From: Streptomyces sp. NBC_01255
Lineage (GTDB): Bacteria > Actinomycetota > Actinomycetes > Streptomycetales > Streptomycetaceae
Length of the DNA stretch: 64,000 bases
NCBI RefSeq assembly: GCF_036226445.1
Contig: NZ_CP108474.1
Span: forward strand, 5,394,001-5,458,000
Direction: 5' to 3'
The position numbers were made by a program, and so were the translations under genes. Of this stretch, positions 7,941-17,255 are shown piece by piece. Numbering within the stretch: position 1 is the first letter of the stretch; the number at the start of each line of letters is the position of its first letter. A model generated the notes under the pieces. The model made no database searches, had not been told where the DNA came from, and worked only from the letters and a program-made list of their open reading frames with translations.

Positions 7941-10262
7941 ATGCTGAAGTTCGACCAGGTTCTCCACGCCCGGCTCGGCAGCCTCAAGGAGGCTGTGACG
8001 GGCTGGTCGGAGGCGGTTTCCAAGCTGGAGAAGTCCAAGGAAAAGGCCGAAACCGGGCTCAAGGGCAAGGCCGACAAGGCCGACTGGAAGGGCGAGAACG
8101 CCGGGATCACCCAGGAGTTCGTCCGGAAGACCGCCAAGGAGTTCGGCGACGCCCTCATCGGGGCGACCAGCATCCGCAACATCCTGCGGGACGCGGAGAG
8201 CGAGTTCCAGGCCGCGAAGAGCGAGCTGGAGAAGCTGGTCGCGGAAGCCCCGGGCAAGGGCATCCGCATCGACCAGGACGGCGTCGTCAGCTATCTGATC
8301 CACCCCGACCGCCGCGGCAAGGACTACGACGGGCCCAAGCCCGAGCAGGCCGAGTTCGAGGCGATGCGCTCGGCGATCAAGGCCGCGCTCGACCGGGCGA
8401 ACAACGCCGACGACGTGGCCTCGCGGGCGCTGCGCGGCCTCGTCGGCTCGGACAGGAACAACTTCTCCGGCACGAGCTACGACTCGCTCGCCGCCGCCTC
8501 GAAGGCGCAGGACGCCGAGGACGCGCACGCCGCCTACGAGCTGTACAAGAAGGGCGACGAGGCCACCCCGGCGGAGATCGACAAGCTCAACGCCCTCTTC
8601 AAGGCCAACCAGAAGGACCCGTACTTCGCCGAGAAGTTCGCCCTGGAGGTCGGGCCGAAGGGCAGCATGGAGTACTGGGCCGACATGGGCGACCCGAGCG
8701 ACGGCTCGCGCCTCGGTGTCGACCACCGGGACAAGCTGAAGGAGCTCCAGACGAACTGGAGCATGACGCTCGCCACCGCCACCCACTCCACGAGCCCCGA
8801 GATGGAGCAGTGGAAGTCCGACGTCATCAAGGCCGGCAGCGAGCCCATCCAGACGCGCGGCACCAGCCCGTACGGCTTCCAGGTCATGAGCAACCTGATG
8901 CGGGTCGGCGACTACGACGACAAGTTCCTGAAGGACTACGGCAACGGTCTCGTCGTCACCGAGCGGAAGATGACGCACGACGGACGCCTGCCGGCCGACC
9001 GGGCCTGGCACGCGATGGGCGGCATGCCGAGCCACCTGAACTGGCAGGGTGGCGACCTCGGCAACGACCCCATGATCGGCTTCATGGAGGCGCTCGGGCA
9101 CAACCCCAAGGCGTCGACGGAGTTCTTCAACAGCAGCATCGACGTCACGCCCGAGAACACCAAGGACAACAAGAAGCTCGACCCCTTCGACTACTTCTCC
9201 AAGGACCGCCAGTGGCCCGAGGAGCTGAACGACAAGGGCGACAGGACCAAGGAGCCCGGCTACAACGCGCTCGGCCACGCCCTGGAGTCCGCGACCACCG
9301 GCCATCCGTACGACGCCGAGGTCGAGGGCCTCAAGGACGTGCGGACCAAGGAGAACGCGGAGGTCATGCAGAAGGTCGTCGAGCGGTACGGCGACGACCC
9401 CAAGTACATGCATGAGCAGAAGGGCATCGACGACAGCCTCGGCAAGATGGGCGCCGCCTACATCGACGAGCTGAACCGCTCCCTGGAGACGGACAGCGAC
9501 ACGACGATGGAGGAGAAGACCAACTCCCCCTTCGGTAACAACGACGACAAGGGCAAGTCCCGGTTCGGCGAGGAGTTCGACACCGGGCTGCTCTGGAACC
9601 GCGGCGACGCCGTCAACTTCATGGGCATCGTGTCGCAGAGCGAGACCGGCCACTCCACGCTCTCGGCGGCCGAGATGCTGTACACGACGAGCGTCCTCGA
9701 CGAGGTGGGCCCCAAGCCCGGATCCAGCTTCGAGGACCGGGACCTCACCGACGCCCGGACGACCCTGCGCATCGGGTCGGAGGCGCAGGGAATCATGGAC
9801 GAGTCCCGCATGGCGCAGATCGACAAGGACTACGAGAAGGACTCCGAGGAGCACAAGAAGGCCGTCGGCAAGACGACCGAGTGGGTCAAGTTCGGGGTCG
9901 GCGCGGTCGCGGCGGGCGGTGTCGTCGCCCTGACCGGCGGCGCCGGTGGCGTACTCGTACCGCTGGCCGCCGAGACGGTGGGTGGCGCCGTGGTGACCTT
10001 CATCGGCATGGAAGCCACCGACATGGCCGAGAAGTACGAGAAGGACGACCTGCTCAAGAAGAAGTCGGACGACCTGAAGGACGAGGCGCTGGCCATGGGC
10101 AAGGAGAACTCGCTCAGGCCGGGCATCGCCTACGCGAACGCCCCCGGCTGGAGCGAGCGGGACCGGAACTACCTCGACGAGGAACTGGTCAAGTACGTCC
10201 GCGACTCGCGTATGCACTCCCGCGACAACTCGCTCCCCGACCCGTACGAGCAGAAGAAGTGA
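7941..10262 (+). CDS. Large WXG-headed protein with hydrophobic C-terminal segment, copy 1 (unknown function)
   Basis: 773 aa, highly charged, no signal peptide. The N-terminal helical hairpin carries W49-K50-G51 (KADWKGENAG), a WXG-like turn, and a coiled-coil region follows to about residue 110. The middle (about 130-630) is a globular region shared with the paralogue at 17256, for example GNDPMIGFMEALGHNPKAS and LGHALESATTGHP. Residues about 650-690 are a Gly/Ala/Val-rich hydrophobic stretch that could insert into a membrane. The layout resembles LXG/WXG effectors of type VII systems, but I recognise no toxin domain. It is followed directly by a lipoprotein gene. Confidence 0.7.
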   Translation: MLKFDQVLHARLGSLKEAVTGWSEAVSKLEKSKEKAETGLKGKADKADWKGENAGITQEFVRKTAKEFGDALIGATSIRNILRDAESEFQAAKSELEKLVAEAPGKGIRIDQDGVVSYLIHPDRRGKDYDGPKPEQAEFEAMRSAIKAALDRANNADDVASRALRGLVGSDRNNFSGTSYDSLAAASKAQDAEDAHAAYELYKKGDEATPAEIDKLNALFKANQKDPYFAEKFALEVGPKGSMEYWADMGDPSDGSRLGVDHRDKLKELQTNWSMTLATATHSTSPEMEQWKSDVIKAGSEPIQTRGTSPYGFQVMSNLMRVGDYDDKFLKDYGNGLVVTERKMTHDGRLPADRAWHAMGGMPSHLNWQGGDLGNDPMIGFMEALGHNPKASTEFFNSSIDVTPENTKDNKKLDPFDYFSKDRQWPEELNDKGDRTKEPGYNALGHALESATTGHPYDAEVEGLKDVRTKENAEVMQKVVERYGDDPKYMHEQKGIDDSLGKMGAAYIDELNRSLETDSDTTMEEKTNSPFGNNDDKGKSRFGEEFDTGLLWNRGDAVNFMGIVSQSETGHSTLSAAEMLYTTSVLDEVGPKPGSSFEDRDLTDARTTLRIGSEAQGIMDESRMAQIDKDYEKDSEEHKKAVGKTTEWVKFGVGAVAAGGVVALTGGAGGVLVPLAAETVGGAVVTFIGMEATDMAEKYEKDDLLKKKSDDLKDEALAMGKENSLRPGIAYANAPGWSERDRNYLDEELVKYVRDSRMHSRDNSLPDPYEQKK

Positions 10263-10267
10263 CCGAC

Positions 10268-10930
10268 ATGCGGTCTGCGTTGACGCGACTGGGGGCGGCC
10301 GTGGCCGCGGCCGCCCTCCTCGCCGGCTGCTCCGGCGGCGACGGCGGGGAAACCCCGAAGGAACCGGAGGGCCTGGCGGCGGCCGAGGTCTGCGGGGGCT
10401 TCGCCAAGGACGCGCCCGCTGCGGCGGCGCTCAAGGCCGCCATGGGCAGTGAGCGTTTCCGGGACAGCCTGTCCAACCCGGAAAAGGCCCTCGACCTGCT
10501 GCGGGACGCGACCAGTGCCCCGCTGGCCGACTCGTACAGGCCCCAGGCGGTGAAGTACTGCGGGCTCCTGCCCATGGAGAGCGGGAAGGACTCCCTCTCC
10601 ATCGAGCTCAATCCGGCGCGAGAGGCACCCGGGCTGCATCCGGAGCACGCCAAGAAGGTGACCTCCTACACCACGGGGTTGCAGGCCTTCTCGTCCTCAG
10701 GGCTCGGCAGGATCTACTTCTCCTGCCGTCTCAAGGCGCCAGCCCACGAGATCGTCGTCGAGACGGTCGTCCGGGGCCCCGGGGGCGTCCCGGAGACCGA
10801 CGTGGCGCAGCGGACACGCCTCATCACCCTCGCCAACGCGGCGGCCCGGCAGGTGTCCGGGGAACTGGGCTGCGAGGACGACGGGCTCGCGACGGGCGTG
10901 CCCTCGCGCACCGCGCACCCGGCATCGTGA
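10268..10930 (+). CDS. Lipoprotein of duplicated WXG module, copy 1
   Basis: 220 aa with a clear lipoprotein signal: positively charged start, hydrophobic core and lipobox LLAGC (Cys at about 21), then a Gly/Asp/Glu linker. The mature part has a few further cysteines and no recognised domain. An alternative GTG at 10259 overlaps the previous stop (GTGA), so translation is probably coupled to the 773-aa protein either way. The equivalent gene in copy 2 is at 19586. By position it could be an immunity or receptor lipoprotein for the large protein; this is inference from operon order only. Confidence 0.8.
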   Translation: MRSALTRLGAAVAAAALLAGCSGGDGGETPKEPEGLAAAEVCGGFAKDAPAAAALKAAMGSERFRDSLSNPEKALDLLRDATSAPLADSYRPQAVKYCGLLPMESGKDSLSIELNPAREAPGLHPEHAKKVTSYTTGLQAFSSSGLGRIYFSCRLKAPAHEIVVETVVRGPGGVPETDVAQRTRLITLANAAARQVSGELGCEDDGLATGVPSRTAHPAS

Positions 10931-10931
10931 G

Positions 10932-10958
10932 AGGGCGGGGCGGGTGCCGCCCCGCCCT
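10932..10958. terminator. Bidirectional hairpin between convergent genes
   Basis: Perfect 12-bp stem AGGGCGGGGCGG / CCGCCCCGCCCT with a 3-base loop. It sits between the lipoprotein stop and the stop of the convergent kinase gene, so it can end both transcripts. There is no T-run, as is common in streptomycetes. Confidence 0.75.
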
Positions 10959-10961
10959 GTC

Positions 10962-13061
10962 CTACTGGCCGTAGACCGGCATGGCGTAGAGCCGGCCGCC
11001 GCGGGCGATGAAGATGCGGTTCGCGTCGCTCGCCAGCTGGTAGGCGCCCTCGTTCTTCATCTTCGCGACGAAGAGGCGCTCGTGGGTCTTCTGGTGGACG
11101 ACCTGGACGTGGGTGTTGTCGGGCGCGTGGACCCAGACCGTCGAGCCCGCCACGGCCGGGGGGTTGACCGTGCCGACACCCGTGCCGTCCAGGACCTCGT
11201 ACCACTCCGAGACCGGGAAGTTGATGTCGAGCATGGTCTTGTAGCGGTAGATGTTGTATCCGTCGGCCGCGATGACGTGGTCGCCGTCGACGGCCGGCGT
11301 GCTCCAGCCGGGACCCCCGTCGTTCTTGGCCTCCTCGTCCCACAGGTAGTCGCCGCGGTCGAGGCGGCGGGCCATGAGCACGCGGCCGCCGAGGTAGGCG
11401 GTGTTGTCGCCGAGCGCGGGGGCCTGGCCGTCGGTGCCCTGGTCCTTGATGTCCCACTCCGTCTCGCCGGTCTCCGTGGAGAGCGCGGCGACGGAGCCGT
11501 CCCGGCCGTGGATCACGAGTCGCTTCCTGCCCACGGCGGCCTTCGCGGGGCCGAGGTGGGAGCGCGGCGAGGTCATCGGGCGCTTCCAGGTGGTGGCCAG
11601 GGTCCAGGCGTCGATCGCCCGCAGCTCGTTGTCCTTCGACACCAGGTAGACGTGGGTGTCGTCGGCGGCGAGGAGGTGGTCGACGTCGTTCTGGGTCTGC
11701 CAGACGGGCTTGCCGGTGGAGGCGACGAAGGCGTGCGCGACGCCGTTCCTGTCGACGCCTACGACGAGCCGGCCGGCGACGGAGACGTAACCGGCGGCGG
11801 TGTCGATCTCCTTGGCCCGCCACCGCTCCTTGCCCTTCGTGACGGAGAGCGCGAGCAGACCGCCCGTCTTCGCCTGCACGACCACCACGTCCCGTACCGG
11901 CAGCGGGAGTTCGGTCCCGTCGACCGCGATGTCGACGGGCCCCCACAGGGGCTTCGGGACCTCGCCGTACGCCGTGTCGATGATCGAGACGAAGGCTGCC
12001 TCCGGGGTCGCCACGGCGGGCGGCACATCGGCGGTCGGTGACTTCTCCTCGCCGCGGTTCAGCCACCAGGCGCCCGCCCCGCCACCCGCGCCCAGGACCG
12101 CCACGCCCACGGCCGCGCCGGTGAGGAAGCGCCGCCGGGTCGGCTTCCCGCCGGGTACGGCGGTCTCCTCGGGGGCCGCCAGGCGCTTCGTCGCGGTCTC
12201 GCGCCGCTTGATGTCCTCCGCCAGCGGGCCCTTGCGCCAGGCACGGTCGGCGCCCTTCGGCGGGGCGAAGGCCTGGGCCACCTGCGGCGGAGCCGGGCGG
12301 TACGCCGGGTCCTTCGCCAGGCACGGGCCGATCAGCTCCTGGAGCTCCGGCGGCACCAGGCTCAGATCCGGGGTGCCGTGGACGACCTCGTACTGCACCG
12401 CCGCCACATGGGCCGCGTCGAAGGTGCGCCGGCCGCTCGCCGCGTACGCGAGGACCGCGCCGAGCGAGAACATGTCCGAGGCCGGGCCGACGCGCTGCCC
12501 CAGGACCTGCTCCGGTGCCCCGTACCCCGGGGTGACCGGGATCTGGCCGGTCGTCGTGAGGGTCAGGCCGTGCTCGGGGCGGGCGATGCCGAAGTCGATG
12601 ATCCGGGGACCTGTGGAGGTGAGCACGATATTCGCGGGCTTGAGGTCGCGGTGGACGAGCCCGGCGGCGTGGATGTCGTGCAGCGTGCGCGCGAGGTGGG
12701 CGGCGAGGGCGCGGACCGTCGGCACGTCCATCGGCCCGTACGCGCGGACGGCGACGTCCAGCGTCGGGCCGGCGAGGAACTCGGCGGCGATCCACGGCCG
12801 TCCGCCCTCCGTCTGCGCGTCGAGGACCCGGGCCACGCCGTGGCTCGTGACGGCCCGCGCCATGTCGGCCTCGCGGACGAAGCGCTGGGCGAGGTGCTGG
12901 TCGTGGGCGAGCTCGGGGCGGAGGACCTTGACGGCCGCGGGGGTGCCGGAGGCGTCCCGGCCGACGTACACCTTGCCCATGCCGCCCTCGCCGAGGACGC
13001 CGAGGAGGCGGTACGGGCCGAGCCGGAGCGGGTCGCCGGTGGCGAGGGGCTGCGTGGTCAC
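10962..13061 (-). CDS. Membrane Ser/Thr protein kinase with PQQ-like beta-propeller sensor
   Basis: 699 aa from a GTG at 13061. The cytoplasmic kinase domain (about residues 12-265) is complete: GEGGMGKV loop, Lys45 (AAVKVL), HRDLKPAN with Asp139, DFG Asp156 and APE. A basic stretch (PTRRRFLTG) precedes one membrane helix (about 313-334). The extracellular part (about 345-699) is made of PQQ-type propeller repeats such as GKPVWQT and GETEWDI. It should sense an extracytoplasmic ligand and phosphorylate cytosolic targets; both are unknown. It is the last of three same-strand kinase-type genes lying between two copies of the WXG module. Confidence 0.9.
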   Translation of the reverse strand: MTTQPLATGDPLRLGPYRLLGVLGEGGMGKVYVGRDASGTPAAVKVLRPELAHDQHLAQRFVREADMARAVTSHGVARVLDAQTEGGRPWIAAEFLAGPTLDVAVRAYGPMDVPTVRALAAHLARTLHDIHAAGLVHRDLKPANIVLTSTGPRIIDFGIARPEHGLTLTTTGQIPVTPGYGAPEQVLGQRVGPASDMFSLGAVLAYAASGRRTFDAAHVAAVQYEVVHGTPDLSLVPPELQELIGPCLAKDPAYRPAPPQVAQAFAPPKGADRAWRKGPLAEDIKRRETATKRLAAPEETAVPGGKPTRRRFLTGAAVGVAVLGAGGGAGAWWLNRGEEKSPTADVPPAVATPEAAFVSIIDTAYGEVPKPLWGPVDIAVDGTELPLPVRDVVVVQAKTGGLLALSVTKGKERWRAKEIDTAAGYVSVAGRLVVGVDRNGVAHAFVASTGKPVWQTQNDVDHLLAADDTHVYLVSKDNELRAIDAWTLATTWKRPMTSPRSHLGPAKAAVGRKRLVIHGRDGSVAALSTETGETEWDIKDQGTDGQAPALGDNTAYLGGRVLMARRLDRGDYLWDEEAKNDGGPGWSTPAVDGDHVIAADGYNIYRYKTMLDINFPVSEWYEVLDGTGVGTVNPPAVAGSTVWVHAPDNTHVQVVHQKTHERLFVAKMKNEGAYQLASDANRIFIARGGRLYAMPVYGQ

Positions 13062-13078
13062 GAAGGGTGCTTTCCGGT

Positions 13079-13130
13079 CGGTGGAGGTGGAGGTGGGGGT
13101 GGGGGTGGGGGTGGGGGTGGGGGTGGGTGC
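13079..13130. repeat. G-rich simple repeat between kinase genes
   Basis: GGTGGA/GGTGGG-type hexamers run in tandem for about 50 bases, filling most of the gap between the stop of the upstream kinase and the start of the downstream one. Seven or more G-runs of 3-5 on the plus strand could form a G-quadruplex; the minus-strand transcript would carry the C-rich complement. Likely prone to slippage. Confidence 0.8.
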
Positions 13131-15326
13131 TCAGGCGAAGGGGATCGCCACGACCGACGACGTTCCGGCCCCGATGATGCGGGCCTGCTCCTTGTCGACG
13201 ACGTACCGCGTGGCGTCCGTCGGGAAGACCCAGGCAGAGCGGCGGGTCGACAGGTCGACCGCGCTCAGGCCGCCCCGCACCGGCGCGTACGCGTACTTCT
13301 TCCCGATGACCGGCCTGTAGGTGAAGACGGGGGTCAAAGGACGGTTGCCGGGTTCCTCCGCCCAGAACTCCTTGCCCTTGGCCGCGCTGACGGCCACGAG
13401 TCCCTGACCGCTCACGTTCGTGTAGACGAGGTCGTCCGAGACGGCGGGCACCCCGTAGGCGAAGGGGTCCTTGCCGGTCCCGTACTCCCAGGCGACCGCC
13501 CCGTCCGTCAGGCGCACGGCCCGCAGACGGTCGCCGCCCGTGTAGACGTGCCGCTCGTCGGTGGAGAGCTGGCCGGGGACGAACCTGGCGGACTCCTTCA
13601 GCGGCAGCCGTCGCTTCCACAGCTGCCGGCCCGTGCGCACGTCCCTCGCCTGGAGGAGGAAGGAATCGAGGTCGCCGCTGTTCTTGCCCAGGATCAGCCG
13701 GTCGCCGACGACCTGGGCGAGCCAGGGCCGGACGCCGTCCCACTCGTACGGTTGCCGCCAGGCCTCCTTGCCCGTGCGCAGGTTGACTGCGAGGAGGTGC
13801 CAGCCGATGTTGTCCAGGTCCGAGTCGAGCTCCCGTTTGCCCAGGCGTGAGGCGGTGAAGAGGATGCCGCCGACCGCGGTGAGCATCTCCGTCGTCGTCC
13901 CGTCGATGCCCTTCAGCACGATCGTCCGGGCCGCCTCCTTGCCCGTGCGTGCCGCGAGCGTGCGGATCTTCAAGACCCCGGGGCCCTCGTAATTGCCGTC
14001 GGACAGGAAGTAGTTCGTGCCGTCGGTGGTGATCTGGTGGGGTTCGGAGACCATGGAATCGGCCCAGAGCTCGCTGCCGTCCTTCGTGTCGACGGCGCGG
14101 AACGAGACCGTCTCGGCGAAGCCCACGACATCCGCGCCGGCGAGCAGCGGGGCGATTCTCTCCTCGCGGTCGAGGACGTCGTCGTCCTTCCACAGCGGCG
14201 CGGGCGTGCCGTCGGCGGCCGTCGGGGCGGGGACGGCGGTGGGGCCGGTCGGGGTCGGGGTGGCGCCCGTGGCCGTACCGCCGTCCGTGTCCCGGGAGTT
14301 CAGCCACGCCCACACCCCCGCGCCCGCTCCCGCGAGGCCGAGCAGGGAGCCTCCGCCCAGGGTGAGGGCGCGGCGGCGGGAGAGCGGGGTGTCCGGGGCG
14401 GTCTCCGCGAACGCGGCTCCCGCCGGGGTCGGGAGGCGGTGCGGCGCGTGGAGCCAGACGTCCGTCGCGCGGCGGGCGATGTCGGCGAGGAGCAGCGGCG
14501 GGAGGTGGTCGGCGAACTCGCCGTGGCCGTCGTGGAGACGGGCGGTGATGTCGGCGGTGGTGGGGCGGGCCGCGGGGTCCTTGGCGAGGCAGGCCGTCAG
14601 GAGCGGCAGCAGCGCCTCCGGTACGCCGGTGAGGTCGGGCTCGGCGTAGCGCACGCGGTACAGGAGGTCGGCGGGGGAGCCCGTACCGAAGGGGCCGTGG
14701 CCGGTGGCGGCGAAGACCAGCACGCCCGCGAGCGCGAACACGTCGCCGGCCGGGGGGTGTTCCTGGCCGCTCGCCTGCTCCGGCGACATGAAGGCGGGGG
14801 TGCCGGCCGCCGCTCCCGTACGGGTCAGGTGGTCGTCGCCGGCCGCGCGGGCGATACCGAAGTCGATGATCTTCGGGCCGTAGGCGGTGACGAGGACGTT
14901 CGAGGGCTTCAGGTCGCGGTGGACCACGTCCGAGGAGTGCAGCTGGGCGAGGGCTCCGGCGAGTGCGGCGCCGAGGGCGCGGACGGTCGGCTCGGGGAGC
15001 GGGCCGCCGAGCGCGACGGCGTCGTCGAGCGGCGGGCCGAGGACGTACTCGGTGGCCAGCCACGGGGTCTCGGCCAGCGGGTCGGCGTCGACGACGGCGG
15101 CGCCGTGGCGCGCGCCGATGATCCGCGCCGCGTCCGTCTCCAGCCGGAAGCGGGCGCGGAAGGCGGGGTCGGTGGCGAGCCGGGCGTGGACGGTCTTGAG
15201 GGCGACCGTACGGCCGCCGGGCGTGCGCGCCAGGTAGACCGTGCCCATGCCGCCGGAGCCGAGGCGGGCGAGCAGGCGGTACGTGGCGACCGCGGCCGGG
15301 TCGTCGTGGGTCAGGGGCGACAGCAT
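13131..15326 (-). CDS. Membrane Ser/Thr protein kinase with PQQ-like beta-propeller sensor
   Basis: 731 aa. The kinase domain (about residues 16-290) has GSGGMGTV, Lys44 (VALKTV), HRDLKPSN with Asp138, DFG Asp155 and a SPE motif, so it should be active. A membrane helix follows at about 321-342 (SRRRALTLGGGSLLGLAG). The outer part holds PQQ-propeller repeats, for example DGSELWA, GKEAWRQ and GRQLWKR. It is a paralogue of the kinase downstream at 10962 and sits 57 bases after the pseudokinase gene at 15384, so the three may form one transcript. Confidence 0.9.
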   Translation of the reverse strand: MLSPLTHDDPAAVATYRLLARLGSGGMGTVYLARTPGGRTVALKTVHARLATDPAFRARFRLETDAARIIGARHGAAVVDADPLAETPWLATEYVLGPPLDDAVALGGPLPEPTVRALGAALAGALAQLHSSDVVHRDLKPSNVLVTAYGPKIIDFGIARAAGDDHLTRTGAAAGTPAFMSPEQASGQEHPPAGDVFALAGVLVFAATGHGPFGTGSPADLLYRVRYAEPDLTGVPEALLPLLTACLAKDPAARPTTADITARLHDGHGEFADHLPPLLLADIARRATDVWLHAPHRLPTPAGAAFAETAPDTPLSRRRALTLGGGSLLGLAGAGAGVWAWLNSRDTDGGTATGATPTPTGPTAVPAPTAADGTPAPLWKDDDVLDREERIAPLLAGADVVGFAETVSFRAVDTKDGSELWADSMVSEPHQITTDGTNYFLSDGNYEGPGVLKIRTLAARTGKEAARTIVLKGIDGTTTEMLTAVGGILFTASRLGKRELDSDLDNIGWHLLAVNLRTGKEAWRQPYEWDGVRPWLAQVVGDRLILGKNSGDLDSFLLQARDVRTGRQLWKRRLPLKESARFVPGQLSTDERHVYTGGDRLRAVRLTDGAVAWEYGTGKDPFAYGVPAVSDDLVYTNVSGQGLVAVSAAKGKEFWAEEPGNRPLTPVFTYRPVIGKKYAYAPVRGGLSAVDLSTRRSAWVFPTDATRYVVDKEQARIIGAGTSSVVAIPFA

Positions 15327-15383
15327 GAGGTCAGGTCCGTCGGATCGAGAGCGGGGGCAGGGAGAGGGGAGCGGGAGGACGTG

Positions 15384-16442
15384 TCAGGTGAGGGCAGGCG
15401 TGGCGGGCTCCGCGGGGCCCGCGTGCTCGGGTGCCACGGGCAACTCCGCGGCCAGCAGCTCCGCCGACTGGCGGGCGAGCGCGGCGACCACCCGGCCCGG
15501 CAGCCAGCCGGGGGTGAGCAGGGCGCCGGCCGAGTTCAGCACCGTCTGGTGCGAGGTCGGCGGTGCGAGCGCGGACATCACGGCGGCCGCCGTGGGGCGG
15601 TCGGCGGGGTCGCGGGCCAGACAGGAGGAGACCACCTGGCGCAGGGCGGGCGGGAGTTCCTCGCGTTCGGGGACGGTGTGGCCGGTGGCGGCGTACGCGA
15701 GGACGGCGCCGAGCGCGAAGACGTCGCCCGGCGGTCGCGGGCGGCCGCCCGAGGCCTGTTCGGGGGCGAGCGACCCAGGGTCGAGGCCCGGCAGGCCGGT
15801 GCGCGGCTCGCCGTCGGCCGCGGCGGCCCGTACCGCGCCGAAGCAGCTCAGCCGCGGGCCGTCGGCCGTGAGGAGGACGGCGGCGGGGGAGACCCCGGCG
15901 TGCGTGAGGCCCTGGGAGTGCGCGGCGGCGAGCGCCTCGGCGAGGGCGGCGCCGACGGCCCGGACGGTGGTCTCGGGCAGCGGGCCGCCGTGGACGGCGA
16001 GGGCCACGGGGAACGGGAGGGCGGGTACGTACGGGGTCGCGTACCAGGCGGGGCCTGACCAGGCAGGGCCTGCGGCCGGTTCGGTCAGTTCGGCCACGTC
16101 CGTCACCGGGGCGATCCACGGGCCGAGGAGGTGGCGGGCCGCGCCGGCCTCGGCGGCGAAGCGGGCCGGGTCGGTGCCGGGCAGCGAGGTGCTCAGGAGG
16201 ACCGTACGGCTGCCGTCCGCGGTGCGGGCGACGAACCGGCGGCAGGGGACGGCGGAGGTGGGTGGGTCGAGGCGGGTGATCAGCCGGTACGGGCCGATCC
16301 GGCGGTCCGGGGGCGCACCCTGCTCCTGGGGCGCCCGTTGCCCGTGGGGCGCCCGTTGTCCGTGGGCCGCCCGCTGTTCCTGGACCGTCCGCGCCGCCGC
16401 CCCGGATGGCGCGGAGTCCCCTTGCGTGCGCGACCGTTCCAC
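15384..16442 (-). CDS. Pseudokinase related to the neighbouring Ser/Thr kinases
   Basis: 352 aa from a GTG with GGGGGA upstream. The kinase fold is readable, but every catalytic element is lost. The Gly-rich loop is absent, the beta3 Lys region reads RTVLLSTS, the HRDxKxxN motif reads HAGVSPAA, and DFG reads CFG. Structural landmarks remain: APEQASGG, DVFALGAVLAYAATGH and the C-lobe Arg (ADRPTA). The N-terminus has a short low-complexity QRAP/GQRAP repeat, and there is no membrane helix or propeller. It is probably a soluble regulatory or scaffolding subunit for the two active kinases downstream. A long open frame without stops argues against a dead gene. Confidence 0.85.
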   Translation of the reverse strand: MERSRTQGDSAPSGAAARTVQEQRAAHGQRAPHGQRAPQEQGAPPDRRIGPYRLITRLDPPTSAVPCRRFVARTADGSRTVLLSTSLPGTDPARFAAEAGAARHLLGPWIAPVTDVAELTEPAAGPAWSGPAWYATPYVPALPFPVALAVHGGPLPETTVRAVGAALAEALAAAHSQGLTHAGVSPAAVLLTADGPRLSCFGAVRAAAADGEPRTGLPGLDPGSLAPEQASGGRPRPPGDVFALGAVLAYAATGHTVPEREELPPALRQVVSSCLARDPADRPTAAAVMSALAPPTSHQTVLNSAGALLTPGWLPGRVVAALARQSAELLAAELPVAPEHAGPAEPATPALT

Positions 16443-16811
16443 CGGTGATTCCCCCTGTTGCTGCGACTGGCGTGGCGACGCTCCCGGGGCGACCCGGGGC
16501 GGGTCGAGCCTACCGAGGCGGCGGGGCGTGGCGGCGGGGCGGGGCCCGGCCTCCGCGCCCGCGAGGTACGGGCCGGGGACGGGTGAGCCCGGAACGTCCG
16601 AGGCTGTCCGGGTTGCGAAGGTGAAGTGGGCCTGTGCGCGCGGTGAAGCGTCGTGAAGATCTCGTTCCGCCCAGGAATTCCGGGTGGGGAGTGCTCGAAC
16701 GCATCACTGCGGTACTACGATCGCCGTGATTCCGTGGGTACGGAACTTGCTGAGGCGAAGCCGGAACGATCACCACGCGATCGCCGGCACGATCACCGCG
16801 CGGGGGAGAGC
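16443..16811. promoter_or_regulatory. Divergent intergenic region between kinase cluster and module copy 2
   Basis: 369 bases with no credible gene. It must contain the promoters for the kinase cluster (minus) and for module copy 2 (plus). A GGGGGAGAG ribosome site precedes the plus-strand start at 16812. I see no strong palindrome or repeat in it. Confidence 0.5.
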
Positions 16812-17240
16812 ATGTCGTTCGACGAGGAGTGGGCGTCGGTCCGGTCCACCTCCACGGCCAGCGTGAGCATGAGGCTCAACCAGGTCGCTCCGGAGCCCGG
16901 CGGCGGGGGCGGCGGCAACGCCGACCTCAGCGTCGACCAGGACAAGCTCGGGGCCATCGGCAGCGCCGCCTACGCGCTGCACGGCCGGCTCGTCAAGGAC
17001 GGGAACCACGCGCGGACGAACACCACGGAGGCGGCGACGGGCATGTCGAGCAACGGCTTCCTCACGGGCTCCGCGATGTCGACCGTGCAGGAGACGTGGA
17101 GCTCGCAGCTGAACACGCTGCTCGACGCCTGCGCCAACATCTCCAACCACCTCGACTACAGCGCGGCCTCCCACGCGAAGGAAGAGGAAGACATCAGGGC
17201 GGCCCTGGCGGCCTCCAAGATCAACGAGTACTTCAAGTAG
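16812..17240 (+). CDS. Small helical partner protein of duplicated WXG module, copy 2
   Basis: 142 aa, starting MSFDEEW after GGGGGAGAG. It is a paralogue of the protein at 7468, with the same order of conserved blocks (MRLN, Gly run, LGAIG, GFLTGSA, TLLDACANISNHL, INEYFK at the end). It has a helical character and no signal peptide or membrane segment. It is followed 15 bases later by the copy-2 large protein. Function unknown; pairing with the large protein is inferred from conserved adjacency in both copies. Confidence 0.75.
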   Translation: MSFDEEWASVRSTSTASVSMRLNQVAPEPGGGGGGNADLSVDQDKLGAIGSAAYALHGRLVKDGNHARTNTTEAATGMSSNGFLTGSAMSTVQETWSSQLNTLLDACANISNHLDYSAASHAKEEEDIRAALAASKINEYFK

Positions 17241-17255
17241 TCCGGGGGCCCTGCT

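Noticed and set aside
10714..15063. Very long open frame (about 1449 codons) overlapping the kinase genes
   Set aside because: Arg/Pro-rich translation typical of an off-frame reading in GC-rich DNA; the kinase frames carry all conserved motifs.
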